Positions 14,568 to 23,167 of a stretch of DNA of 33,521 nt are shown piece by piece. Position 1 is the stretch's first letter. Each line of letters starts with the position of its first letter. The DNA is taken from assembly GCA_900163555.1 (NCBI GenBank), contig FUHX01000038.1:1-33521 (forward strand), given 5' to 3'. The notes below the pieces were generated by a model that did not search any database, was not told the origin of the DNA, and was given only the letters and a program-made list of their open reading frames with translations. Origin of the DNA: Actinomycetales bacterium JB111. Its GTDB lineage: Bacteria > Actinomycetota > Actinomycetes > Actinomycetales > Actinomycetaceae. Both the position numbers and the translations under genes were made by a program.

Positions 14568-16046
14568 GTGCGGCTTCCCCAGGCCTACATCGGCGGCGAG
14601 TTCCGCGACGCGACATCCGGTGCGCGGCTCGAGACGATCAACCCGTACACGGGCGAGGCGGTCGCGCAGATCCCGGACTGCGGCCCGGAGGACGTCCGCG
14701 CCGCGATCGACGCGGCCCGGTCCGCGTTCGACCGCGAGTGGCGGCTCACGCCGGGCCTCGAGCGCGCCCGCCTCATGCACGCGCTGGCCGACGCGATCGA
14801 CGCGCACGCCGACGAGATCGGCTCCCTCGAGACGGACGACAACGGCAAGCTCCTCAGCGAGACCGTCGGCCAGGCCCACTTCGCAGCCCGCGCCTACCGC
14901 TTCTTCGCCGGCTACGCGGACAAGCTCTACGGCCGGGCGATCCCGCTCGACCGGGCGGACATGCTCGACTACACGCGCCGCGAGCCGGTCGGGGTGGCCG
15001 CGCTCATCACCGCGTGGAACTCGCCGATGCAGCTCCTCGCGAACAAGCTCGCCCCGGCGCTCGCCGCCGGCTGCACGGTCGTCATCAAGCCCTCCGAGCA
15101 CGCGAGCGGCTCCACCCTCCGCCTCGCCGAGCTCGCGCACGAGGTCGGCTTCCCGGCCGGCGTCATCAACGTGGTCACCGGCGGGGCGCAGTGCGGGATC
15201 GCGCTGTCCGCCTCCGACCGTGTCGACACCGTGAGCTTCACCGGGTCCGTCCCCACGGGCCGCGCCATCGCCGAGGCCTGCGCGCGGAACCACGTGCCCG
15301 TCACCCTGGAGCTCGGCGGCAAGTCCCCCAACATCGTGTTCGACGACGCCGACCTCGACCGGGCGCTCGCCGGCGCCCTGGCCGGCATCTACGCCGCCGG
15401 CGGCCAGACCTGCATCGCCGGGTCGCGGATCCTCGTGCAGGACACGATCTACGACGACTTCGTCGACCGGCTCGCCCGCCGCGCCGCCGAGATCCGCCTG
15501 GGCGACCCGAGGGACCCCCGCACGCAGATGGGCCCGGTCGCCACGGCCGACCAGCAGCGCCGCATACTCGACGCGATCGACCGCGGCCGAGCCGACGGCA
15601 CCCGCGAGGCCACCGCCGGCCTGCACGACGACGCGACACCGGCGGGCGGGCTCTTCGTCCGTCCCACCGTCTTCGCCGACGTCGACAACGCCTCGCCGCT
15701 CGCGCGGGAGGAGATCTTCGGCCCCGTCGCCTCGGTCATCCGGTTCGCCGACGAGGACGAGGCGATCGCGATCGCCAACGACTCCGAGTTCGGCCTCGCC
15801 TCCGGCGTGTGGACCACAGACCTCGGCCGCGCCCACCGCGTCGCCGCGCGCATCAGCGCCGGGACCGTGTGGGTCAACACCTACCGCTCGAGCGCCGCCC
15901 AGGCGCCGTTCGGGGGCATCCGCCAGTCCGGGCACGGCCGCGAGCGCGGCGAGGAGGCCCTGCACGAGTACCTGCGCACCAAGAACGTGATGGTCGACCT
16001 CGCGACGACCTACTCCGACCCCTTCTCACAAGGAGCCACCGCATGA
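14568..16046 (+). CDS. NAD(P)-dependent aldehyde dehydrogenase
   Basis: The 492-residue enzyme is a full-length class of the aldehyde dehydrogenase superfamily, oxidising an aldehyde to a carboxylate. Key residues are visible: N151 in TAWNSP, K174 in VVIKPSE, the FTGSVPTG nucleotide loop at 224-231, E248 in LELGGKSPN and catalytic C282 in GGQTCIAGSR, then EEIFGPV and the C-terminal PFGGIRQSGHGRE. GTG 14568 has GAAGGAG 8 nt upstream; the open frame before it is not coding. It overlaps the next gene by ATGA. Paired with a beta-hydroxyacid dehydrogenase and an importer under one GntR promoter, it is probably part of a short catabolic path turning a hydroxy acid or alcohol into an acid. The aldehyde is unknown. 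Confidence 0.92.
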   Translation: MRLPQAYIGGEFRDATSGARLETINPYTGEAVAQIPDCGPEDVRAAIDAARSAFDREWRLTPGLERARLMHALADAIDAHADEIGSLETDDNGKLLSETVGQAHFAARAYRFFAGYADKLYGRAIPLDRADMLDYTRREPVGVAALITAWNSPMQLLANKLAPALAAGCTVVIKPSEHASGSTLRLAELAHEVGFPAGVINVVTGGAQCGIALSASDRVDTVSFTGSVPTGRAIAEACARNHVPVTLELGGKSPNIVFDDADLDRALAGALAGIYAAGGQTCIAGSRILVQDTIYDDFVDRLARRAAEIRLGDPRDPRTQMGPVATADQQRRILDAIDRGRADGTREATAGLHDDATPAGGLFVRPTVFADVDNASPLAREEIFGPVASVIRFADEDEAIAIANDSEFGLASGVWTTDLGRAHRVAARISAGTVWVNTYRSSAAQAPFGGIRQSGHGRERGEEALHEYLRTKNVMVDLATTYSDPFSQGATA

Positions 16047-16948
16047 CCAACCCGACCATCGGCGTCGTCGGTCTCGGGAACATGGGGGTCGAGATCGCGA
16101 GCCGACTCGCCACCGCCCGGGACGTCGTCGCCTTCGACCTGTCCGAGCAGGCCCGGGCGGAGGCCGCCGGCCGCGGCATCCCCACCGCCGACTCGCTCGC
16201 GGGCCTGGCCGACTGCGACCAGGTCGTGCTCTCCCTGCCGCGCCCGGAGGCCTCGCGCGCCGTCGTCGGCGAGCTGGCCGGCGTGCTGCGACCGGGCACG
16301 CTCGTCATCGAGACCTCGACCGTCAACGCGACGGACATGCACCGGCTCGGCGCGCAGTGCGCCGACGCGGACCTGCGCTGCATCGACGCGGCCGTGCTCT
16401 CGGGGGTCGGCGCCATGCGCGACGGCACCTCCACGCTGCTCGTCGGCGGGGACGCCTCCGAGGTCGACCGTGCGCGCGTCACCCTCGAGGGGTTCAGCGC
16501 CCGGCAGATCGTCCTCGGCGAGCTCGGCGCCGGCATGGCCGCCAAGGTCATCAACAACGCCGTCGCCCACGCCACGATGGTCGTCCTCGTCGAGGCCGTC
16601 GCCCTCGCCCGCGCGGCCGGCATCCGGCTCGACGACATCGCCTCCCTCCTCGCCGACGCCGAGGGCGGGCTCATCCGCCCGCTCACCCACCGGATCCAGG
16701 AGCGCGTGGCGAACGACGACTACCTCCCCGGGATGCCGATGGACGCCGCCCGGAAGGACTCCGTGCTCGCCCTGGAGTACGCCCAGTCCCAGAACGTGCC
16801 GCTGTTCGCGATCCAGGGCTCCCACAGCGTGTACGAGATGGCCGTCGCCGAGGGGCTCGGCCGCCTCGACTACGCCGCCATCAGCACCCTGTGGGACCGC
16901 TGGCGCGACGGCGACGCGCACCCGCCCGCCCCGACCCCTCACGGCTGA
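16043..16948 (+). CDS. Beta-hydroxyacid dehydrogenase (3-hydroxyisobutyrate dehydrogenase family)
   Basis: The 301-residue NAD(P)-dependent enzyme has the N-terminal Rossmann motif GVVGLGNMG (7-15). The substrate-binding signature region is AAVLSGVGAMRDGT, which departs from the usual DAPVSGG form. The catalytic lysine is K168 in GAGMAAKVINN. Helical dimerisation segments follow. The family covers 3-hydroxyisobutyrate, tartronate semialdehyde, 4-hydroxybutyrate and related dehydrogenases, and the altered signature suggests a non-standard substrate. ATG 16043 overlaps the aldehyde dehydrogenase stop by four bases and has AGGAG upstream, so the two are translationally coupled and probably act in sequence. 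The next gene, an ABC ATPase, begins 18 bp after the stop. Confidence 0.88.
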   Translation: MTNPTIGVVGLGNMGVEIASRLATARDVVAFDLSEQARAEAAGRGIPTADSLAGLADCDQVVLSLPRPEASRAVVGELAGVLRPGTLVIETSTVNATDMHRLGAQCADADLRCIDAAVLSGVGAMRDGTSTLLVGGDASEVDRARVTLEGFSARQIVLGELGAGMAAKVINNAVAHATMVVLVEAVALARAAGIRLDDIASLLADAEGGLIRPLTHRIQERVANDDYLPGMPMDAARKDSVLALEYAQSQNVPLFAIQGSHSVYEMAVAEGLGRLDYAAISTLWDRWRDGDAHPPAPTPHG

Positions 16949-16966
16949 GCACCGAGGAGAGTTCCC

Positions 16967-18091
16967 ATGGACGTCGAGATCACCGACCTTCAGCTGCACT
17001 ACGGCGACTTCCACGCCGTCAAGGGCATCGACCTGACGATCGAGGACGGCAGCGCACTCGTGCTGCTCGGGCCGTCGGGCTGCGGCAAGACCTCGACGAT
17101 GCGCACGGTCGCCGGCCTCGAGACGCCGACCGGCGGGCGCATCGCGATCGGCGGCCGCACCGTCTTCGACGCCGAGCAGCGGATCAACGTCGCCCCGAAC
17201 CGCCGCAACATCGGCATGGTCTTCCAGTCCTACGCCGTGTGGCCCCACCGCACGGTGCGGCAGAACGTCGAGTACCCGCTCAAGGTCCGCAAGGTCGCTC
17301 GCGCCGAGCGGCGCACCGCGGTCGAGGAGATCCTCGAGCTGACGGGCCTGACCGAGTACGCCGAGCGCGGCGCGAGCCAGCTGTCCGGCGGGCAGATGCA
17401 GCGCGTGGCGCTGGCGAGGAGCCTCGCCATGAGCCCGTCGGTCCTCCTGCTGGACGAGCCGCTGTCGAACCTCGACGCCCTGCTGCGCGAGAACCTGCGC
17501 AACGAGCTGCGTCGGATCCAGCAGGAGTCGGGCCTGACGTCCGTCTACGTCACCCACGACCAGGCGGAGGCGCTGGCGCTCGCCGACAAGATCGCCCTCA
17601 TGCGCGCCGGCCGCATCGTCCAGGTCGGCTCACCGAGCGACCTGTTCGAGTCGCCCACCGACTCCGAGGCCGCGCGCTTCATGGGCTTCGAGAACATCCT
17701 CCCGATCGCCGACGGCGACACCGGCCTTCGCCTGGGCGGTCGCCCGATCGCCCCGGCCGCGACCGACGACGGCGACGAGATCGAGGAGACGGTCGGGGAG
17801 GCCCCGGCGGCCTCGTCGGCCGCCGGGAAGCCCGCTGCGAGCGAGTTCCTCTGCGTGCGCGCGGAGAACGTCGAGATCCTGCCCGACGGCGAGCACGGCG
17901 CCACGCCCGCCACGGTCTCCGTCGCGACCTACCAGGGGCGCAGCGTCGAGTACGACTGCCACCTCGACGGCGGGCAGCGCGTGCGCGTCAAGGCGAGCGG
18001 CGCGACCCCGCGCTACGCGCGCGGGGACGCGGTGGGCATCCGCATCGGCGCCGACGCCGGACGCGTCCTGAGCGGAGCCGCTCGTGCTTAG
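16967..18091 (+). CDS. ABC transporter ATPase, ferric/polyamine/phosphonate-type importer
   Basis: The 374-residue ATPase is of the FbpC/PotA kind: Walker A GPSGCGKT (35-42), Q-loop FQSYAVWPH (Q87), signature LSGGQ (139-143), Walker B LLLDEP (160-165) and an H-loop YVTHDQAEA. A C-terminal regulatory TOBE-like domain follows from about residue 245, interrupted by an Ala/Glu-rich stretch that may be a linker. ATG 16967 has GAGGAGA upstream. It overlaps the permease gene by 8 bp. In this superfamily the same architecture serves ferric iron, spermidine, thiamine and 2-aminoethylphosphonate importers. The operon partners (an aldehyde and a hydroxyacid dehydrogenase) favour an organic solute. Confidence 0.92.
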   Translation: MDVEITDLQLHYGDFHAVKGIDLTIEDGSALVLLGPSGCGKTSTMRTVAGLETPTGGRIAIGGRTVFDAEQRINVAPNRRNIGMVFQSYAVWPHRTVRQNVEYPLKVRKVARAERRTAVEEILELTGLTEYAERGASQLSGGQMQRVALARSLAMSPSVLLLDEPLSNLDALLRENLRNELRRIQQESGLTSVYVTHDQAEALALADKIALMRAGRIVQVGSPSDLFESPTDSEAARFMGFENILPIADGDTGLRLGGRPIAPAATDDGDEIEETVGEAPAASSAAGKPAASEFLCVRAENVEILPDGEHGATPATVSVATYQGRSVEYDCHLDGGQRVRVKASGATPRYARGDAVGIRIGADAGRVLSGAARA

Positions 18092-19793
18092 GCCGTCGCC
18101 CAGGCGCGAGTCCACCGGGATGCGCATCGCGGGGATCGTCGCCGCGGTGGTGCTGATCGGGCTCGTCGGCATCCCGATCCTGTTCGTCCTGTTCGCCGCG
18201 CTCTCCGACGTGCTCCCCCGTCCGGGCAACATCAGCCTCGCGAACCTCAGCCTCGAGACCATCGGGAACATCATCCGCGGCTCCACGCTCAACGCCGCGA
18301 AGAACTCCCTGCTCATCGCGTTCGGATCGTCCCTCGTGGCGCTCGTCATCGGGACGCTCCTTGCCGTACTGCTGGCCCGCACGAACGTCCCCGGGAGGAA
18401 GTTCCTCCGGGTCGCGGGGGTCGCGCCCATGTTCATCCCGGCGTTCGTCGCCGCTCTGTCCTGGTCGCTGCTCGCCAGCCCGCAGTCCGGTCTGCTCAAC
18501 GTGCTGCTGAGGGACCTCGGCATCGACTTCACGGTCAACGTCTACTCGATGGGCGGCCTCGTCTTCGTGCTCGGCGTGTACTACGCCCCGTACGTCTTCA
18601 TGTTCGTCTCCAGCGCGCTGGCCCTCATGAACCCCGAGCTGGAGGAGGCCTCGCTCGTGCACGGCGGGTCGATGTTCGGCACGCTGCGCCGCATCACGCT
18701 CAGCCTCATGACGCCCGCGATCGTGGGCTCGACCTTCCTCGTCTTCATCCTCACGCTGGAGAACTTCCCGGTCGCGCAGTTCCTCGCCACGCCGGGACGG
18801 ATCGACACGCTGCCGACCTTCATCTTCCGGTACATGAACGAGTCGCCGCCGCGCGGGAACGAGGCGGCCGCCATCGCGGTCGTCCTCGTCCTCATCGTGC
18901 TCGCGCTGACCTGGGTGCAGCGCCGGATCCTGGCCGGACGCGACTACACGACCGTCGCCGGCAAGGGCTCGCGCAGCAAGACCCTCGACCTGGGTCCGTG
19001 GCGCTGGGTGGCCGCCGTGCTCGTGTCGGTCTACTTCCTCGTCACGGTGATCCTGCCGGTCGGGGCGCTGCTGCTCGTCTCCTCCTACTCCTCGCCCTAC
19101 ATCCCGTCGATCACCGGGATGTTCGACCGGGGCTCCATCACCGGAGAGCGGCTGTTCGAGCCCCTGACGGACGGCCTCACCCTCAACGCGATGTCGAACA
19201 GCGCGATCGTGTCGGTCGCGACGGCGGCCGTCGCGACGTTCCTGGCCTTCGCCGTCGCGTACCTCGTCTACCGGACCAGGCTGCGGGGCCGGAACGCGCT
19301 CGAGGGGATCGCCATGGCGCCGGTCGCGATCCCGGCGATCGTCATGGGCCTCGGCCTGCTGTGGGCGTGGCTCATCATCCCGATCCCCCTCTACGGCACG
19401 CTCGGGATCCTCGTGCTGGCCTTCGTGGTCACGCAGCTCCCGCAGGCGTTCCGGAGCATGTCGTCCTCGATGCTGCAGGTCAACAAGGAGCTCGAGGAGT
19501 CGGCGATGATGCACGGCGCCGGCCGGTTCCGGGCGATCGCGAACGTCACCGCCCCGCTCATGAGGGCCGGGATCGGCTCGACCTTCATGTTGATGCTCAT
19601 GCTCTCGATGCGCGAGCTCACCGTTCCGCTGTTCCTCTACAACACGAACACGCGACTGCTGTCGATCGTCATCTTCGACCAGTACGAGAACGGATCCATG
19701 CAGAACGCCGCGGCTCTCGGCGTCTGGTACGTGGCCGTCATCGGCCTCCTCGCGATCGTCGCGAGCCGGTTCGGCCTCAAGAGCCTCAACTAG
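18084..19793 (+). CDS. ABC transporter permease, fused two-domain (ferric/phosphonate type)
   Basis: The 569-residue membrane protein contains two consecutive binding-protein-dependent permease domains, each with about six spans, as in FbpB-like proteins. Each half carries the EAA-type loop that contacts the ATPase: ELEEASLVHGGSMFGTLRRI in the first half and ELEESAMMHGAGRFRAIANV in the second. GTG 18084 lies inside the end of the ATPase gene with GCGGAG 8 nt upstream; ATG 18120 is an alternative start. One gene therefore supplies both halves of the pore. It precedes the binding protein by 41 bp. Confidence 0.92.
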   Translation: MLRPSPRRESTGMRIAGIVAAVVLIGLVGIPILFVLFAALSDVLPRPGNISLANLSLETIGNIIRGSTLNAAKNSLLIAFGSSLVALVIGTLLAVLLARTNVPGRKFLRVAGVAPMFIPAFVAALSWSLLASPQSGLLNVLLRDLGIDFTVNVYSMGGLVFVLGVYYAPYVFMFVSSALALMNPELEEASLVHGGSMFGTLRRITLSLMTPAIVGSTFLVFILTLENFPVAQFLATPGRIDTLPTFIFRYMNESPPRGNEAAAIAVVLVLIVLALTWVQRRILAGRDYTTVAGKGSRSKTLDLGPWRWVAAVLVSVYFLVTVILPVGALLLVSSYSSPYIPSITGMFDRGSITGERLFEPLTDGLTLNAMSNSAIVSVATAAVATFLAFAVAYLVYRTRLRGRNALEGIAMAPVAIPAIVMGLGLLWAWLIIPIPLYGTLGILVLAFVVTQLPQAFRSMSSSMLQVNKELEESAMMHGAGRFRAIANVTAPLMRAGIGSTFMLMLMLSMRELTVPLFLYNTNTRLLSIVIFDQYENGSMQNAAALGVWYVAVIGLLAIVASRFGLKSLN

Positions 19794-19834
19794 CTGTCCG
19801 TTTCCAGGGCTGTCACGATCCAAAGGAGAATCAC

Positions 19835-20935
19835 GTGAAGAACCGGAAGTCGTACCCGAGGGCCGCGATCGTCGCCTCGACCGCCCTCCTCCTTGCCGCG
19901 TGCGGCGGTGGCGGAGGGGGAGAGGACGCCGAGGTCAACGACGACGGCGAGCTCGTCGTCGACGGCCGGACCATCGCCACCGCCGACCAGCTCGAGCAGG
20001 CCGAGGGCGAGAGCGGTCTCGTGCTCTACACCGGCTCCGGGGAGACCGGCGAGCGCCAGCTCCTCGAGCAGTTCACCGAGGACACCGGGCTGTCCGCGGA
20101 CCTCGTCCGGCTCGTGCCGAACCGCCTGACGGAGCGCATCCTGTCCGAGCACGGGTCGGACCAGCTCGGCGCGGATGTCATCCGCATCGACGGGTGGGAC
20201 CTGATCGAGCAGCTCGTCGAGGACGGCGCGTTCGTCGAGCACGAGGTGCCCGACTCGATCGAGCTGCCGGACGAGGCGATCCACGAGGGCGGCCAGTACT
20301 TCATGTCCTACAACCGGCCCTACGTGTTCGCCTACAACAACCAGCTCGTCGACGACGAGCTCACCTCGTGGGCGGACCTCGGCCCCGACTCCTTCGGTCC
20401 CGGCGAGATCGGCGTGACCAACGTGAACGTGGCCGGCTCCACCCACCTGCTGCAGCGCTTCCACCTCGACGTCATGGGCGAGGAGTGGCTCGCGGGACTC
20501 GCGGACACCGATCCGCGCATCTTCGACTCGGCCTCGCCGCTGACGGACTCGCTCGCCCGCGGCGAGATCCGGGCCGGCGCCGTGCCGCTCACGGTGGCGC
20601 AGGTGGCCTACAACGACGGCGCACCGATCACCATCGTGGCTCCCGAGGAGGGCTTCCCCGTCAACGAGTACGTCGTGGGGCTCGCGGACGGCGGCCAGTC
20701 CCCGGCGACTGCGGAGATCTTCATGAACTGGACCCTCTCGACCGCGGGCCAGGCCGCGGCCACGGAGATCGGCGACTACCCGATCAACCCGGAGGTCGGG
20801 GCGCCCAGCCGCGGCGACGACACGATGCCGGCGCTGGACTCCGAGGGCATCTACCGCGTGACGCTGGAGGAGTACCTCGAGCACCTCGAGGCCGACACCC
20901 AGACGTGGCTCGAGCTGTTCGAGTACACGGGCTGA
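19835..20935 (+). CDS. Extracellular solute-binding lipoprotein (ferric/phosphonate-type ABC importer)
   Basis: The 366-residue protein starts with a basic N-terminus, a hydrophobic stretch and lipobox LAAC (Cys23) followed by a run of glycines, so it is a lipid-anchored binding protein. The mature part begins GLVLYTGSGETGERQLLEQF, the opening typical of the FbpA/AfuA-like (SBP_bac_6) group. Ferric-iron binders in that group need a conserved tyrosine pair near the C-terminus; I do not see an obvious YY pair, which weakens an iron role. GTG 19835 has AAAGGAGAA just upstream. It is the last gene of the operon and is followed by a strong terminator. It probably sets the specificity for the substrate of the two dehydrogenases. 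Confidence 0.9.
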   Translation: MKNRKSYPRAAIVASTALLLAACGGGGGGEDAEVNDDGELVVDGRTIATADQLEQAEGESGLVLYTGSGETGERQLLEQFTEDTGLSADLVRLVPNRLTERILSEHGSDQLGADVIRIDGWDLIEQLVEDGAFVEHEVPDSIELPDEAIHEGGQYFMSYNRPYVFAYNNQLVDDELTSWADLGPDSFGPGEIGVTNVNVAGSTHLLQRFHLDVMGEEWLAGLADTDPRIFDSASPLTDSLARGEIRAGAVPLTVAQVAYNDGAPITIVAPEEGFPVNEYVVGLADGGQSPATAEIFMNWTLSTAGQAAATEIGDYPINPEVGAPSRGDDTMPALDSEGIYRVTLEEYLEHLEADTQTWLELFEYTG

Positions 20936-20960
20936 CCGACGGGGGCTCCTAGGTCGTCCC

Positions 20961-20997
20961 GGGCCCGGTCCCGCGCGAGGTGCGCGGGGTCGGGCCC
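20961..20997 (+). terminator. Terminator hairpin after the dehydrogenase/ABC operon
   Basis: Arms at 20961-20976 and 20982-20997 pair over 16 positions apart from two central ones (GGGCCCG-gt-CCCGCGC against its partner), around a 5-nt loop GAGGT. The right arm is followed by TTCGTCGTC, a tail that also occurs after the hairpin ending at 27333. Confidence 0.8.
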
Positions 20998-21091
20998 TTC
21001 GTCGTCGGGGCGTCGATACGCCCGGGCCGGTCCGTGGACCGGGCAGGGCCCGTCCGTAGACTCGTTCCCGCCACCGACGACGAAGGGCCCG
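20991..21091 (+). promoter_or_regulatory. Inverted repeat able to mask the DUF6176 ribosome-binding site
   Basis: Arms 20991-21008 and 21074-21091 are an exact 18-bp inverted repeat. The right arm contains GAAGGG, the ribosome-binding site of the ATG at 21094. The left arm overlaps the right half of the terminator at 20961-20997, so the two hairpins exclude each other. A TAGACT hexamer at 21057-21062 could be the -10 box of the gene's own promoter, which would give transcripts lacking the left arm. Confidence 0.55.
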
Positions 21092-21093
21092 GC

Positions 21094-21546
21094 ATGACCG
21101 ACGCAACGCCACCCATCCCGTTCCACCCCACGCCGGAGACGTTCGTGGGGTGGCCGATGCCGCCCTCCGTGCCTGACGGGATGCGGCTCGAGCTCAGCCG
21201 GTCGAAGCTGCTCGACGGCGCCGAGGGCGAGTTCGAGAACTGGATGGCGATGCTCCACGAGCGGTACGACGAATGCGTCGCCACGCTGGCGGCCGAGCGC
21301 ATGGCGTTCGAGGCCACGTTCCTCAACAAGGAGGCCGACGGCTCGTGGTGGGTGTACCACCTGCAGCTGCGGCACGAGGACTCACCCGGACTGCGGCCCG
21401 ACAACGACCTCGACCGCGCGCACATCGAGTTCGCGAAACGGACGAAGCAGCGGGGCTGGGAGGAGCTCAAGCCCGAGTTCCTCCTCGTCCCGGACGCGGT
21501 GCGCGAGGCCGTCGTCCGCAGCGCCGAGCCGCCGGTGGTGACGTAG
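21094..21546 (+). CDS. Small protein resembling DUF6176
   Basis: The protein has 150 residues from ATG 21094, with GAAGGG 7 nt upstream. The body looks like DUF6176: MRLELSRSKLLDGAEGEFENW, then a helix with MLHERYDECVATLAAERMAFEATF, an aromatic strand WWVYHLQL, and HIEFAKRTKQRGWEELKPEFLLVPD. The family is a ferredoxin-like or ABM-like small domain of unknown function; a stress or signalling role is only a guess. No membrane span or signal. It stands alone between a terminator and the acyltransferase gene. The leader may form a hairpin that sequesters its ribosome-binding site in read-through transcripts. Confidence 0.7.
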   Translation: MTDATPPIPFHPTPETFVGWPMPPSVPDGMRLELSRSKLLDGAEGEFENWMAMLHERYDECVATLAAERMAFEATFLNKEADGSWWVYHLQLRHEDSPGLRPDNDLDRAHIEFAKRTKQRGWEELKPEFLLVPDAVREAVVRSAEPPVVT

Positions 21547-21582
21547 TCCCCGTCGAGAGAGCGCCATACGTGCGAGAACGGG

Positions 21583-21619
21583 GGAATCGTTCCGGTACAT
21601 TCGATCGACGACCGTACCG
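21583..21619 (+). promoter_or_regulatory. Inverted repeats upstream of the acyltransferase gene
   Basis: GGAATCGTTCC (21583-21593) is a short palindrome. It is followed at once by CGGTAC (21593-21598) and GTACCG (21614-21619) as an inverted pair 15 bp apart. TACATT at 21596-21601 could be a -10 box for a transcript starting near 21608. Together these look like a regulated promoter, with no assigned regulator. Confidence 0.35.
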
Positions 21620-21666
21620 TCGACCTGGGTGCGCGCCGATCCGTCCGATCCCGAGGTGAGCAACGT

Positions 21667-23142
21667 GTGGTGGGTGATCTCCGGGTCGAGCGGTCATGGG
21701 CGCGGCATGGACGGACGGACTTCTCGTCGGCCCAGGCGTGCCGGTGTGCCGATCGCTCCCTCCCGGTCCCGCGAGGGCGCCGAGTGAGCGCCGGGGAATC
21801 AGCTGAGCGCGGTCAGGACCTGCACGACGACGGACGCCCGACTCTCCCGTCGGGTTCGGGACGTGCGTCCGGCCCCGTGACCGAGACCGGCACGGCCGAC
21901 GAGATCGAGAGCCCAGCCGCCGACGAGACCGGCGAGGCCGAGGCCAACGCGGCCGGCGAGGCCGAGTCCGACGCGGCCGTCTCGGTGGAAGCTGCCGGCG
22001 AAGCCGGCACGGCGGAGCCGGACGTGGCCGCACCCGCGGACGCGCGGCCGTCGGGGCGGACCCGGGTCGCGTGGATCGACGCTTCCCGCGGCTTCCTCGT
22101 GGTCCTCGTCGTCGTCGGGCACACGTTGCTCTTCATGGGCCGCGCACGGATGCAGATCCCCGAGCTCGAGCCCGCTGTGCGGATCATCCAGACGATTCGT
22201 ATCCCCGCCCTGTTCGCCCTGTCCGGCGCCCTCTTCCATCACGCCGTCACCCGGTCGTGGCGGAGAGTGCTCGGCACCCGGATCGTTCCGATGATGTGGC
22301 TGCTGGGAGTCTGGCTGCTCGTCGAGCTGCTGGTGATGATCTGGCGCACCTCGCCCGAGGCGGCGATGCCGGCCGGGTTCGTTCGCTGGGGGCTCGCCCA
22401 GGCGGCCCTGCCGGAGGAGTACCTCTGGTTCATCTGGTCGTTGGCCGTCATGACCACACTGGCGCGGCTCCTGCGCAGGTTCCCCGTGGTGCTCGGGATC
22501 ATTGCGGTGGTGCTGATGCTCCTCCCCGTCTTCCCGGACCTCGGGAAGCAGACGGTGCCGTTCTTCACCCAGGCACCCTTCTTCCTCCTCGGGTTCCTCA
22601 TCGCCCCGGCCCTCCGCGCCCGGCAGAGGTGGCTCGTCCTGGCGGGCGTCCTGTCGGTGCTGTCGTTCGTCCCGTTTGCCTACGCGCGCACCGAGCTCGA
22701 CCTCGTCCTCACCAACAACCGGGTCGACGGCATCCTGCTGGCTCTGGTCGGCCTCCCCGCGGTGGCGCTCCTTGGCATCGGACTCTCCCGTCTCCCGGGA
22801 GGCCGGTTCTGGAGCTGGCTCGGGCGCCGCACGCTGGCGATCTACGTGGCCCACATGCCGTTCCTCATCGGGGCGATCTGGCTGGTGCGCGGGCACCTGC
22901 GGCCCATCGCCGAACCACGGCCCGCGATCGTCTTCGTCGTCATCGTCGTCAGTGCCGTCGCCTTCGCCCTGCTCATCCACGTGATCGACGAACGCCTGCC
23001 GTTCGACGGGATCCTGGCCGAGCCGAAGTGGCTGCGAGCCCTCATCCTCGGCCGCGACCGCAGTGGGGAGCGGCCCCGTCCGGAGAGCGAGTCGACCGGC
23101 ACCGAGTCGACTGGTCGACAGGGGGCCGGCCACCAGACCTGA
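21667..23142 (+). CDS. Acyltransferase family 3 integral membrane protein
   Basis: From GTG 21667 the protein has 491 residues; GAGGTG 7-8 nt upstream supports this start, but GTG 21784 is possible. Residues 1-130 are soluble and low-complexity, rich in Glu, Ala and Gly (about 70-127 acidic). The acyltransferase-3 domain starts at 131 with RTRVAWIDASRGFLVVLVVV followed by GHT, the family signature with the conserved histidine at 151. About ten membrane spans follow, and the tail is hydrophilic. Such proteins O-acetylate or otherwise acylate cell-surface glycans or exported lipids. No glycan gene is adjacent, so the acceptor is unknown. The long acidic N-terminal region is unusual for the family. 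Confidence 0.85.
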   Translation: MVGDLRVERSWARHGRTDFSSAQACRCADRSLPVPRGRRVSAGESAERGQDLHDDGRPTLPSGSGRASGPVTETGTADEIESPAADETGEAEANAAGEAESDAAVSVEAAGEAGTAEPDVAAPADARPSGRTRVAWIDASRGFLVVLVVVGHTLLFMGRARMQIPELEPAVRIIQTIRIPALFALSGALFHHAVTRSWRRVLGTRIVPMMWLLGVWLLVELLVMIWRTSPEAAMPAGFVRWGLAQAALPEEYLWFIWSLAVMTTLARLLRRFPVVLGIIAVVLMLLPVFPDLGKQTVPFFTQAPFFLLGFLIAPALRARQRWLVLAGVLSVLSFVPFAYARTELDLVLTNNRVDGILLALVGLPAVALLGIGLSRLPGGRFWSWLGRRTLAIYVAHMPFLIGAIWLVRGHLRPIAEPRPAIVFVVIVVSAVAFALLIHVIDERLPFDGILAEPKWLRALILGRDRSGERPRPESESTGTESTGRQGAGHQT

Positions 23143-23167
23143 CCTGTAGTCGTGGTCGGCCTGTTGG

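Noticed and set aside
16967-20935. Ferric iron uptake system
   Set aside because: The architecture is shared by several solute importers. The operon also encodes two catabolic dehydrogenases, and a clear iron-binding tyrosine pair was not seen.
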